NCBI GenBank assembly: GCA_963739175.1
Contig: CAVTZH010000003.1
Coordinates: forward strand, 113,416 to 177,415
Source: VAZQ01 sp963739175
GTDB taxonomy: Bacteria > Pseudomonadota > Alphaproteobacteria > Rhizobiales > Xanthobacteraceae
Direction of reading: 5' to 3'
Length of the DNA: 64,000 nucleotides
Shown: positions 57,266 to 64,000 of the stretch, in pieces
How positions within the stretch are numbered: position 1 is the first letter of the stretch
Layout of the letters: the number at the start of each line of letters is the position of its first letter
Position numbers and translations under genes: made by a program
The notes under the pieces: model-generated
The model's database searches: none
Told to the model about the DNA's origin: nothing
Seen by the model: the letters and a program-made list of their open reading frames with translations, nothing else

Positions 57266-57606
57266 TGGCGAAGAAGCGCATGGTGCTTGAAATCGGCATG
57301 GGCACCGACATCCGCGGAGCAGACCCGACGAAGGCGGCCTGCAGGGCGTTGCGAGATGCTCTCTGGCATAACTCCTTATCGATCGCTCCCGCGCTTGGTC
57401 ATTCGCTGGATGCGATGATCGTCGACATTCACATCGGCGTGCCGCGCCCCGAATTGGTGGACAAGGCAGAAGTGATGGCCGTCCTCCCTTACGGGAAGGG
57501 TACCGTGACGGTGACCGAAGGCGGCCTTGAGATCCATAACGATGCGGGCACCAACAGCACGTTGATCGCCAATGCTTGCGTCGTCGTCAGCCTTGATATC
57601 GCTTGA
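57265..57606 (+). CDS. Lin0512 family protein, copy 1
   Basis: A 113-residue protein of the Lin0512 family (MVLEIGMGTDIRGADPTKAA, then DAMIVDIHIGVPRPELVDKA, then AEVMAVLPYGKGTVTVTEGG). The fold is reported as a ring-forming protein of unknown function. It overlaps the rlmE stop by one base and is followed, after 11 bp, by a second, divergent copy, so the two are co-expressed and may form a heteromeric ring. No catalytic motif is apparent. Confidence 0.82.
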   Translation: MAKKRMVLEIGMGTDIRGADPTKAACRALRDALWHNSLSIAPALGHSLDAMIVDIHIGVPRPELVDKAEVMAVLPYGKGTVTVTEGGLEIHNDAGTNSTLIANACVVVSLDIA

Positions 57607-57617
57607 GGGAGGGGTTG

Positions 57618-57959
57618 ATGCCAAAGACGCGCGTCATTTTGGAATTAGGCTCCGGCAACGATTTGCATGGCTCCGACTACACCAAGGCCGCGCTGCGCGC
57701 CGTGCAAGATGCGCTCCACCACAGCTCGCTTTCATTCGTTCGGTCGTTGAAGGTCGACAAGACCAGGCTCGATGTGGACGTCACAGTCGGTGTCCAGCGA
57801 CCAGAGCAGGTCGATCTCGACAAGATCAAGAAATCGCTGCCGCTCGGCAACGTCACCGTGAAAGCCGTCAAGGGCGGCCTCGATGTTGCTGACCCTGAGA
57901 ACAACGATTCCGCGGTCATCGCCAGCGCGGCCATCGCGGTTCGCATCGAGGTGGGATGA
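57618..57959 (+). CDS. Lin0512 family protein, copy 2
   Basis: A 113-residue paralog of the preceding gene (RVILELGSGNDLHGSDYTKA, TRLDVDVTVGVQRPEQVDLD and KIKKSLPLGNVTVKAVKGG). The two share length and the order of conserved blocks but differ at many positions, so this is an old duplication. The start at 57618 follows GAGGGAGGGG; an in-frame GTG/ATG a few codons upstream was not used. No stand-alone function is known. Confidence 0.8.
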   Translation: MPKTRVILELGSGNDLHGSDYTKAALRAVQDALHHSSLSFVRSLKVDKTRLDVDVTVGVQRPEQVDLDKIKKSLPLGNVTVKAVKGGLDVADPENNDSAVIASAAIAVRIEVG

Positions 57960-58119
57960 CGTCAGTACGCACGAATTCTCCACCAGCCCCCGCCGCCTTT
58001 ATGACCTTGCCCCTCGACTAGGCGGGTTGCGGCCTGACGACGGCTCTCACCAGCGGTGATAGACTGCTGCCGGGATAACGGCGGTCGCCACACAAAAGAA
58101 CCGCCTGGGAGGAGGCAAC

Positions 58120-59652
58120 ATGAGCGAACAGCGCAAGCGTCGCATCACGCGCCGTGCCGCCATTGGCGGCCTCGCGGCAGCACCGATGCTGTTCTCGCCG
58201 GCGTTCGCGAACCGGCATCCGGCGCCGCGCCCGACGAGTTCAAATATCTCGACCGCAACATGTACCGAAAGGACGCCGATGTGCGGGCGATTTTCGAGCT
58301 GGGCCGGCATCGCGGCAACAAGATCCAGATGATGGCGATCGGCGACCGGCGGTTCCTGTTCCAGGCCGGCGACGTGATCGAGGTTACCGACGCGCTCAAG
58401 CCGGTGATGTTCAACCGGCAAGGATTTGCCGGCGGCCAGCTCCAGCTCGCCTACAACGACAAGCTCAAGAAATGGATCCTGATGACCGGGGCCGGCGTCG
58501 CCGGCACGTTCTCGACGCCGAAATGGCCGAACGGGAAGTACGACAATCCCGACCTGATCAAGCGCAACCTCGAGCAGAAGGGCCTGCGCGGCGTGCGCTT
58601 CTATGATGCCACCGATCCCGCGAAGATCGTGCCGCTCTCGGAATGGAGCTGCGACCAGGGCGATCCCAGGCGCCCGATCCAGACCGGGTCCGGGACGCAC
58701 CGCAGCTACTACGACGGCGGCCGCTACGCCTATCTCGACACCGCGCCCGACAACAGCTTCACCCGCATGGAAAGCTCGGTGCGCCACTACTCGAACGGCA
58801 TCCAGATCATCGACGTGGCGGACCCGTCGCAGCCGAAGTTCGTCGCCAACTGGTGGCTGCCGGGCCAGCGCGAGGGCGAGGAGGAGGCCTACAAGCAGTG
58901 GCGCGAATACGGCGACCGCAAGTCGTTCACCACGCTGCACGGCCCGATGTATGTCCCGCGCAAGGTCGAGGACGGCGGCCGCTACGGATTTAGCGCCTAC
59001 AGCGCGCTCGGCATGATGGTGCACGATCTCAGCGACATCGCGAACCCGAAGCTCGTCGGCCGCTTCTATCCGAAGGTGGAGCTCGGCGCGATCCCGTTCC
59101 ACACCATCGACGTGGCGCGGCTCGACCGCGGCTTCGTGATCTCGAATCCGGAAGTGCTCAACCCCGACTGCAACGAGCCGTATCAGCCGTCATGGATCAT
59201 CGACGTGCGCGATCCGACCAAGCCGCAGCCGATGTCGCAATTGCCGGTGCCGCTGCCGCCGCAGGACGCGCCCTACCGTGACTTCTGCGACAAGCGCGGG
59301 CGCTTCGGGCCGCACAATCCGCCGCACCTGAAGGCGCCGGGCAAGCCGAATCCGAACTTCACGGCCTACACGTTCTTCAACGCGGGCGTGCAGTTCTACG
59401 ACATCAAGGATCCGGCGAAGCCGCGCAACACCGGCTACTTCATCCCGCCGCAGGCCGGCGGGCTCGACGACTACCTCAGCTATCCGCGCGACACCGACAA
59501 CGTCTTCATCGAATGGGATCGCAACCTGATGTGGGTCGGCACCGGCACCGGGAATTTATCTGGTAACGTCACCGGCGCTCGGCGAGCCCGTGCTCGATCG
59601 CATGCCGGTGAAGGAGTGGGCGCTGCCGGGGCTCAACGCCGGTCACGCGTGA
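58120..59652 (+). CDS. Tat-exported LVIVD-repeat-type protein (apparent frameshifts)
   Basis: About 510 residues if repaired, with a Tat signal (RITRRAAIGGLAAAPMLF) and then repeated beta-propeller-like blocks: GVRFYDATDPAKIVPLSEWS, GIQIIDVADPSQPKFVANWW, MMVHDLSDIANPKLVGRFYP, SWIIDVRDPTKPQPMSQLPV and VQFYDIKDPAKPRNTGYF. These fit the LVIVD repeat family. The frame is -1 near 58211 (a missing G), restoring FAEPASGAAPDEFK, and +1 near 59556 (an extra A), restoring IYLVTSPALGEPVLDRM. With both repairs the span is 511 codons. No enzyme is recognised; it could bind metal or hold a secreted complex. Confidence 0.72.
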
Positions 59653-59668
59653 CGGATTCGTATCGCGC

Positions 59669-59799
59669 GTGTCCCGGGCGCAGCGCAGCATGTCAATGAT
59701 GCGCTGCTGACCCGGGACCCCGGTTTCTTCTCATCAGCAAAGTAACCGGGGTCCCGGATCAGCGGTGCACCACTTCGTAGTGCACCGCGTCCGGGACAC
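59669..59799. repeat. Palindromic GTGTCCCGG repeat, copy A, between convergent genes
   Basis: A 131-bp element with near-palindromic ends (GTGTCCCGGGCGC and GCGTCCGGGACAC, 12/13) and perfect inner arms GGGACCCCGGTT/AACCGGGGTCCC. It is closely related to the copy at 63226-63357, which shares the inner GATCAGCGGTGCACCAC block. It sits between the LVIVD stop and the convergent tctC stop. Confidence 0.8.
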
Positions 59800-59813
59800 A
59801 GAAAGTCGTAGTA

Positions 59814-60785
59814 CTAGTTCGCGACCAGCTTTGCCGCTTTCGCGACCTTGCCCCACTTCTCGATCTCGCTGCGGATATAGGCGGTGAATTCGTCCGGCGA
59901 GTTGCCGATGAGGTTGAGCCCCTGGCTCGAGAGCTTCTCGCGCACGCCCGGGTCTTTGAGTGCTTCGATCGTCGCCTGATGCAGGCGTGCGACCACGGCC
60001 TGCGGCGTCGCAACCGGCGCCACCATGCCGTACCAGTTGTCGGCCTCGACCTGCGGGAAGCCCGCTTCGGCGGTGGTGGGCACGTCCTTGAGGCTCGGCG
60101 CGCGCTGCTTGCTGCCGACCACGATGGCCTTGAGCTTGCCGGCCTGCACCTGCGGCAGCAGCACCGGCAGATCGAAGAACGCCATCTGCACCTGCTGCCC
60201 GACGAGATCGTTCACCGCCGGTGCGGCGCCCTTGTAGGGGACGTGGACGATGTCGACCTTGGCGGCCACCTTGAGCAGCTCGCCGGCCAGATGCGGCATG
60301 CTGCCGGGTCCGGACGACGCGTAGTTGAGCGAGCCCGGCTTGGCGCGGGCGAGTGCAACGAGCTCGGCCAGGTTGCCGGCGGGAACGTTCGTCGCTGCCA
60401 CCAGAAGCTCCGGCACCGACGCCACCAACGTGACCGGCTTGAGGTGCTTGAGCGTGTCGTAGGGCAGCTTCTCCTGCAGCGCGATGCTGATCGCGAGCGC
60501 GCCGGCTGAGGTGATCGCGATCGTGTAGCCATCGGGCGCGGCCTTCGCCACAGCGTCGGTGCCGGTGACGCCGCCGGCGCCGCCGCGGTTGTCGATGACG
60601 ACCTGCTGCTTGAGCAGCTCGGACATCTTCTGCCCCACCACGCGGGCGATGAGGTCGTTCGGCCCGCCGGGCGGGAACGGAACGATCAGCCGGATCGGCT
60701 TCGACGGGAAGTCCTGCGCGGACGCGGCGGCCGGACTCAAGACGACGGCGGCGATACAGATGAGACGCAGCACGGCTTTGATCAT
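59814..60785 (-). CDS. TctC-like (Bug) periplasmic solute receptor
   Basis: A 323-residue receptor with a signal peptide (VLRLICIAAVVLSPAAASAQ) and classical blocks: FPSKPIRLIVPFPPGGPNDL, NRGGAGGVTGTDAVAKAAPD and NYASSGPGSMPHLAGELLKV. The ATG at 60785 follows AAGGAGCG at the right distance, which decides between two Mets. It is more like the classical Bordetella-type Bug proteins than the orphan copies at 6650-14005. The DUF2721 gene follows upstream; no tctA or tctB is adjacent. Confidence 0.88.
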   Translation of the reverse strand: MIKAVLRLICIAAVVLSPAAASAQDFPSKPIRLIVPFPPGGPNDLIARVVGQKMSELLKQQVVIDNRGGAGGVTGTDAVAKAAPDGYTIAITSAGALAISIALQEKLPYDTLKHLKPVTLVASVPELLVAATNVPAGNLAELVALARAKPGSLNYASSGPGSMPHLAGELLKVAAKVDIVHVPYKGAAPAVNDLVGQQVQMAFFDLPVLLPQVQAGKLKAIVVGSKQRAPSLKDVPTTAEAGFPQVEADNWYGMVAPVATPQAVVARLHQATIEALKDPGVREKLSSQGLNLIGNSPDEFTAYIRSEIEKWGKVAKAAKLVAN

Positions 60786-60821
60786 TTGAAACGCTCCTTG
60801 AGCTCCCACGGCTTTTCCAGG

Positions 60822-61256
60822 CTATTTATGAAAGTCGAACTCATGAAGCGCGATCCGGGTCTCCCGGACGAGATTCACGAGGGCGGTGGCAAAGAAAGTC
60901 AGCGAGATCATGAAAAGCAGCGCGACACCGCGTTCGTGCTGCACGTTCATGAAAGCGCTTACAAACGCGACGAACATCAGCGCCGTCACGACGATTGCGG
61001 AGATGGCGGCGTATTCCACGGCCCTGTTCAAGAGCCCGGCGCGGCGGTGAAGGCGCGGGATATCGGCCTTGAGCGGCGCGCGCGTCTTGTCGTCGTCGTT
61101 GATCTGATTGAGCTCCTGCGTCCGATCGATGACTTGCCGCAGTCGTGCCAGCAGGAGCGCAATGAAGGCGGCAACGGCGCCGAGCAAAAAGGCCGGCGCG
61201 GTGATTTGCCCGATGATCCGCGATAGTTCGGTCGGCGAGGGGGTATCGAAAATCAT
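60822..61256 (-). CDS. DUF2721-like membrane protein
   Basis: A 144-residue protein with three membrane helices (ITAPAFLLGAVAAFIALLLA; AAISAIVVTALMFVAFVSAF; GVALLFMISLTFFATALVNL) and a polar loop LPRLHRRAGLLNRAVEYAAI-like region between them, matching the DUF2721 layout. Function unknown. It is the last gene in a minus-strand stretch with the MFS gene at 61346 upstream and tctC downstream. Confidence 0.7.
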   Translation of the reverse strand: MIFDTPSPTELSRIIGQITAPAFLLGAVAAFIALLLARLRQVIDRTQELNQINDDDKTRAPLKADIPRLHRRAGLLNRAVEYAAISAIVVTALMFVAFVSAFMNVQHERGVALLFMISLTFFATALVNLVRETRIALHEFDFHK

Positions 61257-61345
61257 GATGTCACCAATTGACCTTGCTCTATTTACGACGCGCAGGCGAC
61301 CCGCAAAAGCCGCCTGTCTCGAAACTATCGCGTCAGGCCGGACCA

Positions 61346-62776
61346 CTAGCCTTGCTTCTGGTCGCCGGCGGCGGTCGCCCCGGTGCTTGCGGCGGTCTGC
61401 CGGCGCGAGACCTCCGCGCCGGCGTCGGGCGGCAGCCGCCAGAAGATCACGCACGTCACCGCCGAGATCAGCGCGACGATGATGAAGGCCGGCTGGAAGT
61501 CGTAGGCGGTGATCTTCTCCGCGCCGCGCCAATCGAGCGTCAGCTCGACCAGCGAGGCACCGATCGCAACCGATACCGACAATGACAATTGCTGCGACAC
61601 CGCGACCAGCGAGGTGGCGCGGCTCATATAGCGGGGATCGATGTCGGCATAGGCGATGGTGTTGAGGCTCGTATATTGCAGCGAGCGGAAGAAACCGCCG
61701 ACCAGCAGCACGCCGAGGATCCAGGCGAGCGGCGCCCCGGGCACGAAGGTCGCGCACAAGGCGACCATCGCGGCGCTGATGACCGCGTTCACCATCAGCG
61801 CCGACCGAAAACCGAAAGTGCGCAGCACGATCGGGATGATGGTCTTCATCCCGAGTGCGCCGAACACATTGGCGATTGTGATCAGCCCCGATTGGAACGC
61901 CGTCAGCCCGAAGCCGAGCTGGAGGGCGAGCGGCAGCAGGAACGGCAGGCAGCCGATCCCGCTGCGATAGAAGAAGCCGCCGACCACGGCGGCATGCAGG
62001 GTCGGAAACCGCAGCAGCGCGAGATCGAGGATCGGCGCCGGCGTGCGGCGGGCATGGACCACATAGCCGACGGCCGCCGCCGCCCCAGCGACCATCATGG
62101 CGATGACGATGCTGGTCGGAAGGAAGTTCACGCCGAGCGACGAGCCGCCAAACGTCAGCCCGGCGATGGCGATGCCGGCGAGCGCCGCACCGCGGGCGTC
62201 GAACGGATCGGTGTTCTCCGCTTTGACGTCTTCGATATAGATCGTCGCCAGCACGATGCCGGCAAGACCGATCGGCACGTTGATGATGAAGATCCAGTGC
62301 CAGGAGACATAGGTGGTGAGGAAGCCGCCGAGCACCGGGCCGATCATCGGCCCGAACAGGGCGGGGATGGTGACCCAGATCATCGCCACCACCAGCTCGC
62401 GCTTGTCGACGGTGCGCACCAGGATCAGCCGTGCCACCGGCGTCATCATGGCGCCGCCGGCGCCTTCGACCATGCGCGCGATCACGAACTGGGTCAGCGA
62501 TTGCGACAGCGCGCAGCCGATCGAGCCGGAGATGAACACCAGGATGGCGAGGCGGAACACGTTGCGCGCGCCGAAGCGGTCGGCGGTCCAGCCCGACACC
62601 GGCAGGAACACCGCCAGCGAGATCAGGTAGCTGGTGATCGCGAGCTTGAGCGCCAGCGGGTCGGTGCCGATATCGGCCGCGATCGCCGGCAGCGAGGTGG
62701 CGATCACCGTCGAATCCATGTTCTCCATGAACAAGGCGACCGCCACGATCAGCGGCACGATTTTGTTGGAGAGCAT
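61346..62776 (-). CDS. DHA2-type MFS multidrug efflux transporter
   Basis: A 476-residue exporter with about 14 membrane helices. Motif C-like and DHA2 blocks include ALFMENMDSTVIATSLPAIA (the D1-type helix 1), GWTADRFGARNVFRLAILVF (loop motif A) and GPVLGGFLTTYVSWHWIFII (motif C). Such proteins export drugs or toxic metabolites with protons. The start at 62776 gives MLSNKIVPLIVAVALF; the longer in-frame start lies beyond it without support. A palindromic repeat precedes it at 62829-62876. Substrate unknown. Confidence 0.9.
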   Translation of the reverse strand: MLSNKIVPLIVAVALFMENMDSTVIATSLPAIAADIGTDPLALKLAITSYLISLAVFLPVSGWTADRFGARNVFRLAILVFISGSIGCALSQSLTQFVIARMVEGAGGAMMTPVARLILVRTVDKRELVVAMIWVTIPALFGPMIGPVLGGFLTTYVSWHWIFIINVPIGLAGIVLATIYIEDVKAENTDPFDARGAALAGIAIAGLTFGGSSLGVNFLPTSIVIAMMVAGAAAAVGYVVHARRTPAPILDLALLRFPTLHAAVVGGFFYRSGIGCLPFLLPLALQLGFGLTAFQSGLITIANVFGALGMKTIIPIVLRTFGFRSALMVNAVISAAMVALCATFVPGAPLAWILGVLLVGGFFRSLQYTSLNTIAYADIDPRYMSRATSLVAVSQQLSLSVSVAIGASLVELTLDWRGAEKITAYDFQPAFIIVALISAVTCVIFWRLPPDAGAEVSRRQTAASTGATAAGDQKQG

Positions 62777-62828
62777 GGGCGGGCTTCGGCAGGAGGAGCG
62801 GGAGGGGGACCGTAACAGACTTCTCGCT

Positions 62829-62876
62829 GAGCATGATCCCGAAAAGCGGATACCGGTTTCCGACCAGATCATGCTC
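62829..62876. repeat. GAGCATGATC palindromic repeat
   Basis: A 48-bp inverted repeat with perfect 10-bp ends, GAGCATGATC and GATCATGCTC, enclosing CCGAAAAGCGGA-type arms. This short element is widespread in rhizobial-type genomes. It lies in the divergent intergenic region between the MFS start (62776) and the small membrane protein gene (62962). Confidence 0.75.
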
Positions 62877-62961
62877 GAAGAAGCCCGGGCATTGTCCCGG
62901 CGCAAAGCGCACCTATTTATGGGCCGCGTGCCCCTGGTGCGGCCGTTCGGGAGGTCTTTCG

Positions 62962-63210
62962 ATGATCTATATCCTCGCGTTCTTCCTGCCGCCGCTGGCC
63001 CTGCTGCTGAACGGCCAGCCGTTCTCGGCCATCTTCAATCTGGCCATGATCGTGCCCTGCATCATCCTGGGATTCTTCTTCCCGTTGTTCTGGCTGGTGC
63101 CGTCCCTGCACGGCATCATCGCCATCTCGATGAAGCGGGACAACCGCAGGCACCGCGAGATCGTCGACGCCATCGAGAAGCATGGGCCCCCGCCGGAGTG
63201 GCGGCGGTAG
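62962..63210 (+). CDS. YqaE/Pmp3-like small membrane protein
   Basis: An 82-residue protein with two membrane helices (IYILAFFLPPLALLLNG and NLAMIVPCIILGFFFPLFWL) and a basic tail. The PPLALLLNG start and hydrophobic layout match the Pmp3/YqaE proteolipid family, which affects membrane potential in stress. The ATG follows GGGAGGTCTTTCG. It lies alone on the plus strand and ends in a repeat, and the next gene is convergent. Confidence 0.65.
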   Translation: MIYILAFFLPPLALLLNGQPFSAIFNLAMIVPCIILGFFFPLFWLVPSLHGIIAISMKRDNRRHREIVDAIEKHGPPPEWRR

Positions 63211-63225
63211 CTGATCAGCTCGCTC

Positions 63226-63357
63226 GTGTCGCGGGCGCAGCGCAGTACGAAGTAGTGCGCTGCAGACCCGGGACCCGGCTTCTTCAAGAAGCTCGAAGCG
63301 AGAAGCGGGGTCCCGGATCAGCGGTGCACCACTGCGTGCTGCACCCGTCCGGGACAC
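63226..63357. repeat. Palindromic GTGTCCCGG repeat, copy B, between convergent genes
   Basis: A 132-bp element with the same ends and inner arms as the copy at 59669-59799 (GGGACCCGGCTTC/GAAGCGGGGTCCC here). It lies between the YqaE-like stop and the convergent membrane protein stop. Both copies in the window occupy 3'-to-3' gaps. Confidence 0.8.
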
Positions 63358-63375
63358 AAGAGTTGAGTACCGCGC

Positions 63376-63762
63376 TTACGCCGTGACGGCCTCTTTCCGC
63401 AGCCCCACATATTGCAGCCCGGCAAAGCCCGCGACCACGACAGCCTGGAAGATCACGAACGCGTAGCCGAGTGCAGCCGGCGCAACGTATCCGCTCACCA
63501 GCAGCACGATGCTGTCGATCGACCACAACGCGTTGAAGGCGATGACCGCCCACGCCGCCGCATGCGACACGTTCGGCCGGGTCCCGACATAGGCGACGAT
63601 CGCCGCATACGGGATGAGGCTCAAGCCGGCGTAGCGCAGGAGTTCCGCCGGCAGGCCGAGCAGTCCGTCCAGGAAGCCGGCGCCGGCGAAGGCGAGGAGG
63701 CCGGTGGCGCCGCTAACCAGGGCATCGGCGAGCAGGGCGAGGCGCAGGAAAGAGCGTTGCAT
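63376..63762 (-). CDS. Four-helix integral membrane protein of unknown function
   Basis: A 128-residue protein with four membrane helices (about residues 5-30, 42-62, 70-92 and 98-118). No family motif is recognised. A good ribosome site, AAAGGAGA, precedes the ATG at 63762. It is divergent from the XRE regulator gene at 63876 and a perfect palindrome lies in between, so the regulator may control it. Function not known. Confidence 0.7.
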   Translation of the reverse strand: MQRSFLRLALLADALVSGATGLLAFAGAGFLDGLLGLPAELLRYAGLSLIPYAAIVAYVGTRPNVSHAAAWAVIAFNALWSIDSIVLLVSGYVAPAALGYAFVIFQAVVVAGFAGLQYVGLRKEAVTA

Positions 63763-63824
63763 GAATGTCTCCTTTCAGTTCGTATTTTCGATGGCGCAAC
63801 ATGGCGCCCGCGCCGCCCTGGTCG

Positions 63825-63841
63825 ATTACCTCTGAGGTAAT
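63825..63841. promoter_or_regulatory. Perfect 17-bp palindrome upstream of XRE regulator
   Basis: ATTACCTCTGAGGTAAT is a perfect inverted repeat with 8-bp arms on one central base. It lies between the divergent membrane protein gene (63762) and the XRE gene (63876), 34 bp from the latter. It is a good candidate operator for autoregulation and control of the neighbour. Confidence 0.7.
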
Positions 63842-63875
63842 GGAACCAAAGTGCGTTCGCGCGCTATCTCCGACC

Positions 63876-64000
63876 ATGGCCACCGCTGCAACCACCGTCG
63901 GCGATCATCTGCGCGAATGGCGCCGCCGCCGGCGCATGAGCCAGCTCGACCTTGCGGTCGACGCCGAGATCTCCACCCGGCATCTGAGCTTCGTCGAGAG
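63876..64000 (+). CDS. XRE-family (HTH) transcriptional regulator, N-terminal fragment
   Basis: Only 41 codons are inside the window. They encode an XRE-type helix-turn-helix, VGDHLREWRRRRRMSQLDLA then EISTRHLSFVE, the start typical of MmyB-like regulators. The gene continues beyond the right edge. It faces the four-helix membrane protein gene at 63376-63762, with a perfect palindrome in the shared 113-bp region. It probably represses its own gene and perhaps that neighbour. Confidence 0.85.
   Translation, partial: MATAATTVGDHLREWRRRRRMSQLDLAVDAEISTRHLSFVE

Overview
The window is GC-rich bacterial DNA. Hopanoid genes, families such as LTXXQ, DUF3551 and Lin0512, many TctC (Bug) solute receptors and several palindromic intergenic repeats suggest an alphaproteobacterium of the Hyphomicrobiales, near the Nitrobacteraceae/Xanthobacteraceae (Bradyrhizobium, Rhodopseudomonas or Pseudolabrys type). 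This placement is inferred from gene content only.

Layout. Positions 1-4154 hold a hopanoid/squalene block on the minus strand (hpnB, hpnC, hpnD, start of hpnE) beside a divergent farnesyl diphosphate synthase gene (ispA). Positions 4164-17231 are a catabolic and uptake region. It has an amidohydrolase-type decarboxylase, an LTXXQ protein, four TctC receptors with no membrane partners, a cupin, a two-domain VOC protein, an FAD aromatic hydroxylase, a class II aldolase-type decarboxylase, a LigB-type ring-cleavage dioxygenase with a LigA-like tail, and a 4,5-dihydroxyphthalate decarboxylase-like protein. Together these look like transport, hydroxylation, decarboxylation and cleavage of a carboxylated aromatic. 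Positions 17269-19345 encode LemA and two TPM-domain proteins. Two tandem Tat-exported SsuA/THI5-like receptors follow (19582-21673), then a small membrane protein coupled to a PilZ protein, and a tctB-tctA-tctC-oxidoreductase operon (22561-26668).

The most unusual gene is at 27617-30400. It encodes a 927-residue protein without a signal peptide that joins a trypsin-like protease to two HKD phospholipase D motifs. Next come a triheme cytochrome c and a divergent IorA/IorB molybdenum hydroxylase, with a perfect palindrome between them. Positions 34575-49917 are a glycogen/central-carbon block (malQ, glgB, glgX, a PfkB kinase, ppc, glgA, glgC, glgP), followed by tRNA-Gln(CTG). The right part holds a DUF3551 protein, two MFS transporters, an orphan CoxL-like hydroxylase, ppx-rlmE and two Lin0512 genes, a Tat-exported LVIVD-type protein, another TctC, small membrane proteins, and the start of an XRE regulator next to a perfect 17-bp palindrome.

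Quality note. Ten genes carry apparent frameshifts. Reading across them I count about eighteen +1 events and one -1 event, and in every case removing them restores a whole number of codons and a normal-length protein, while several very long genes are intact. This strongly suggests insertion-type sequencing errors rather than gene decay. Those genes are annotated over their full span.
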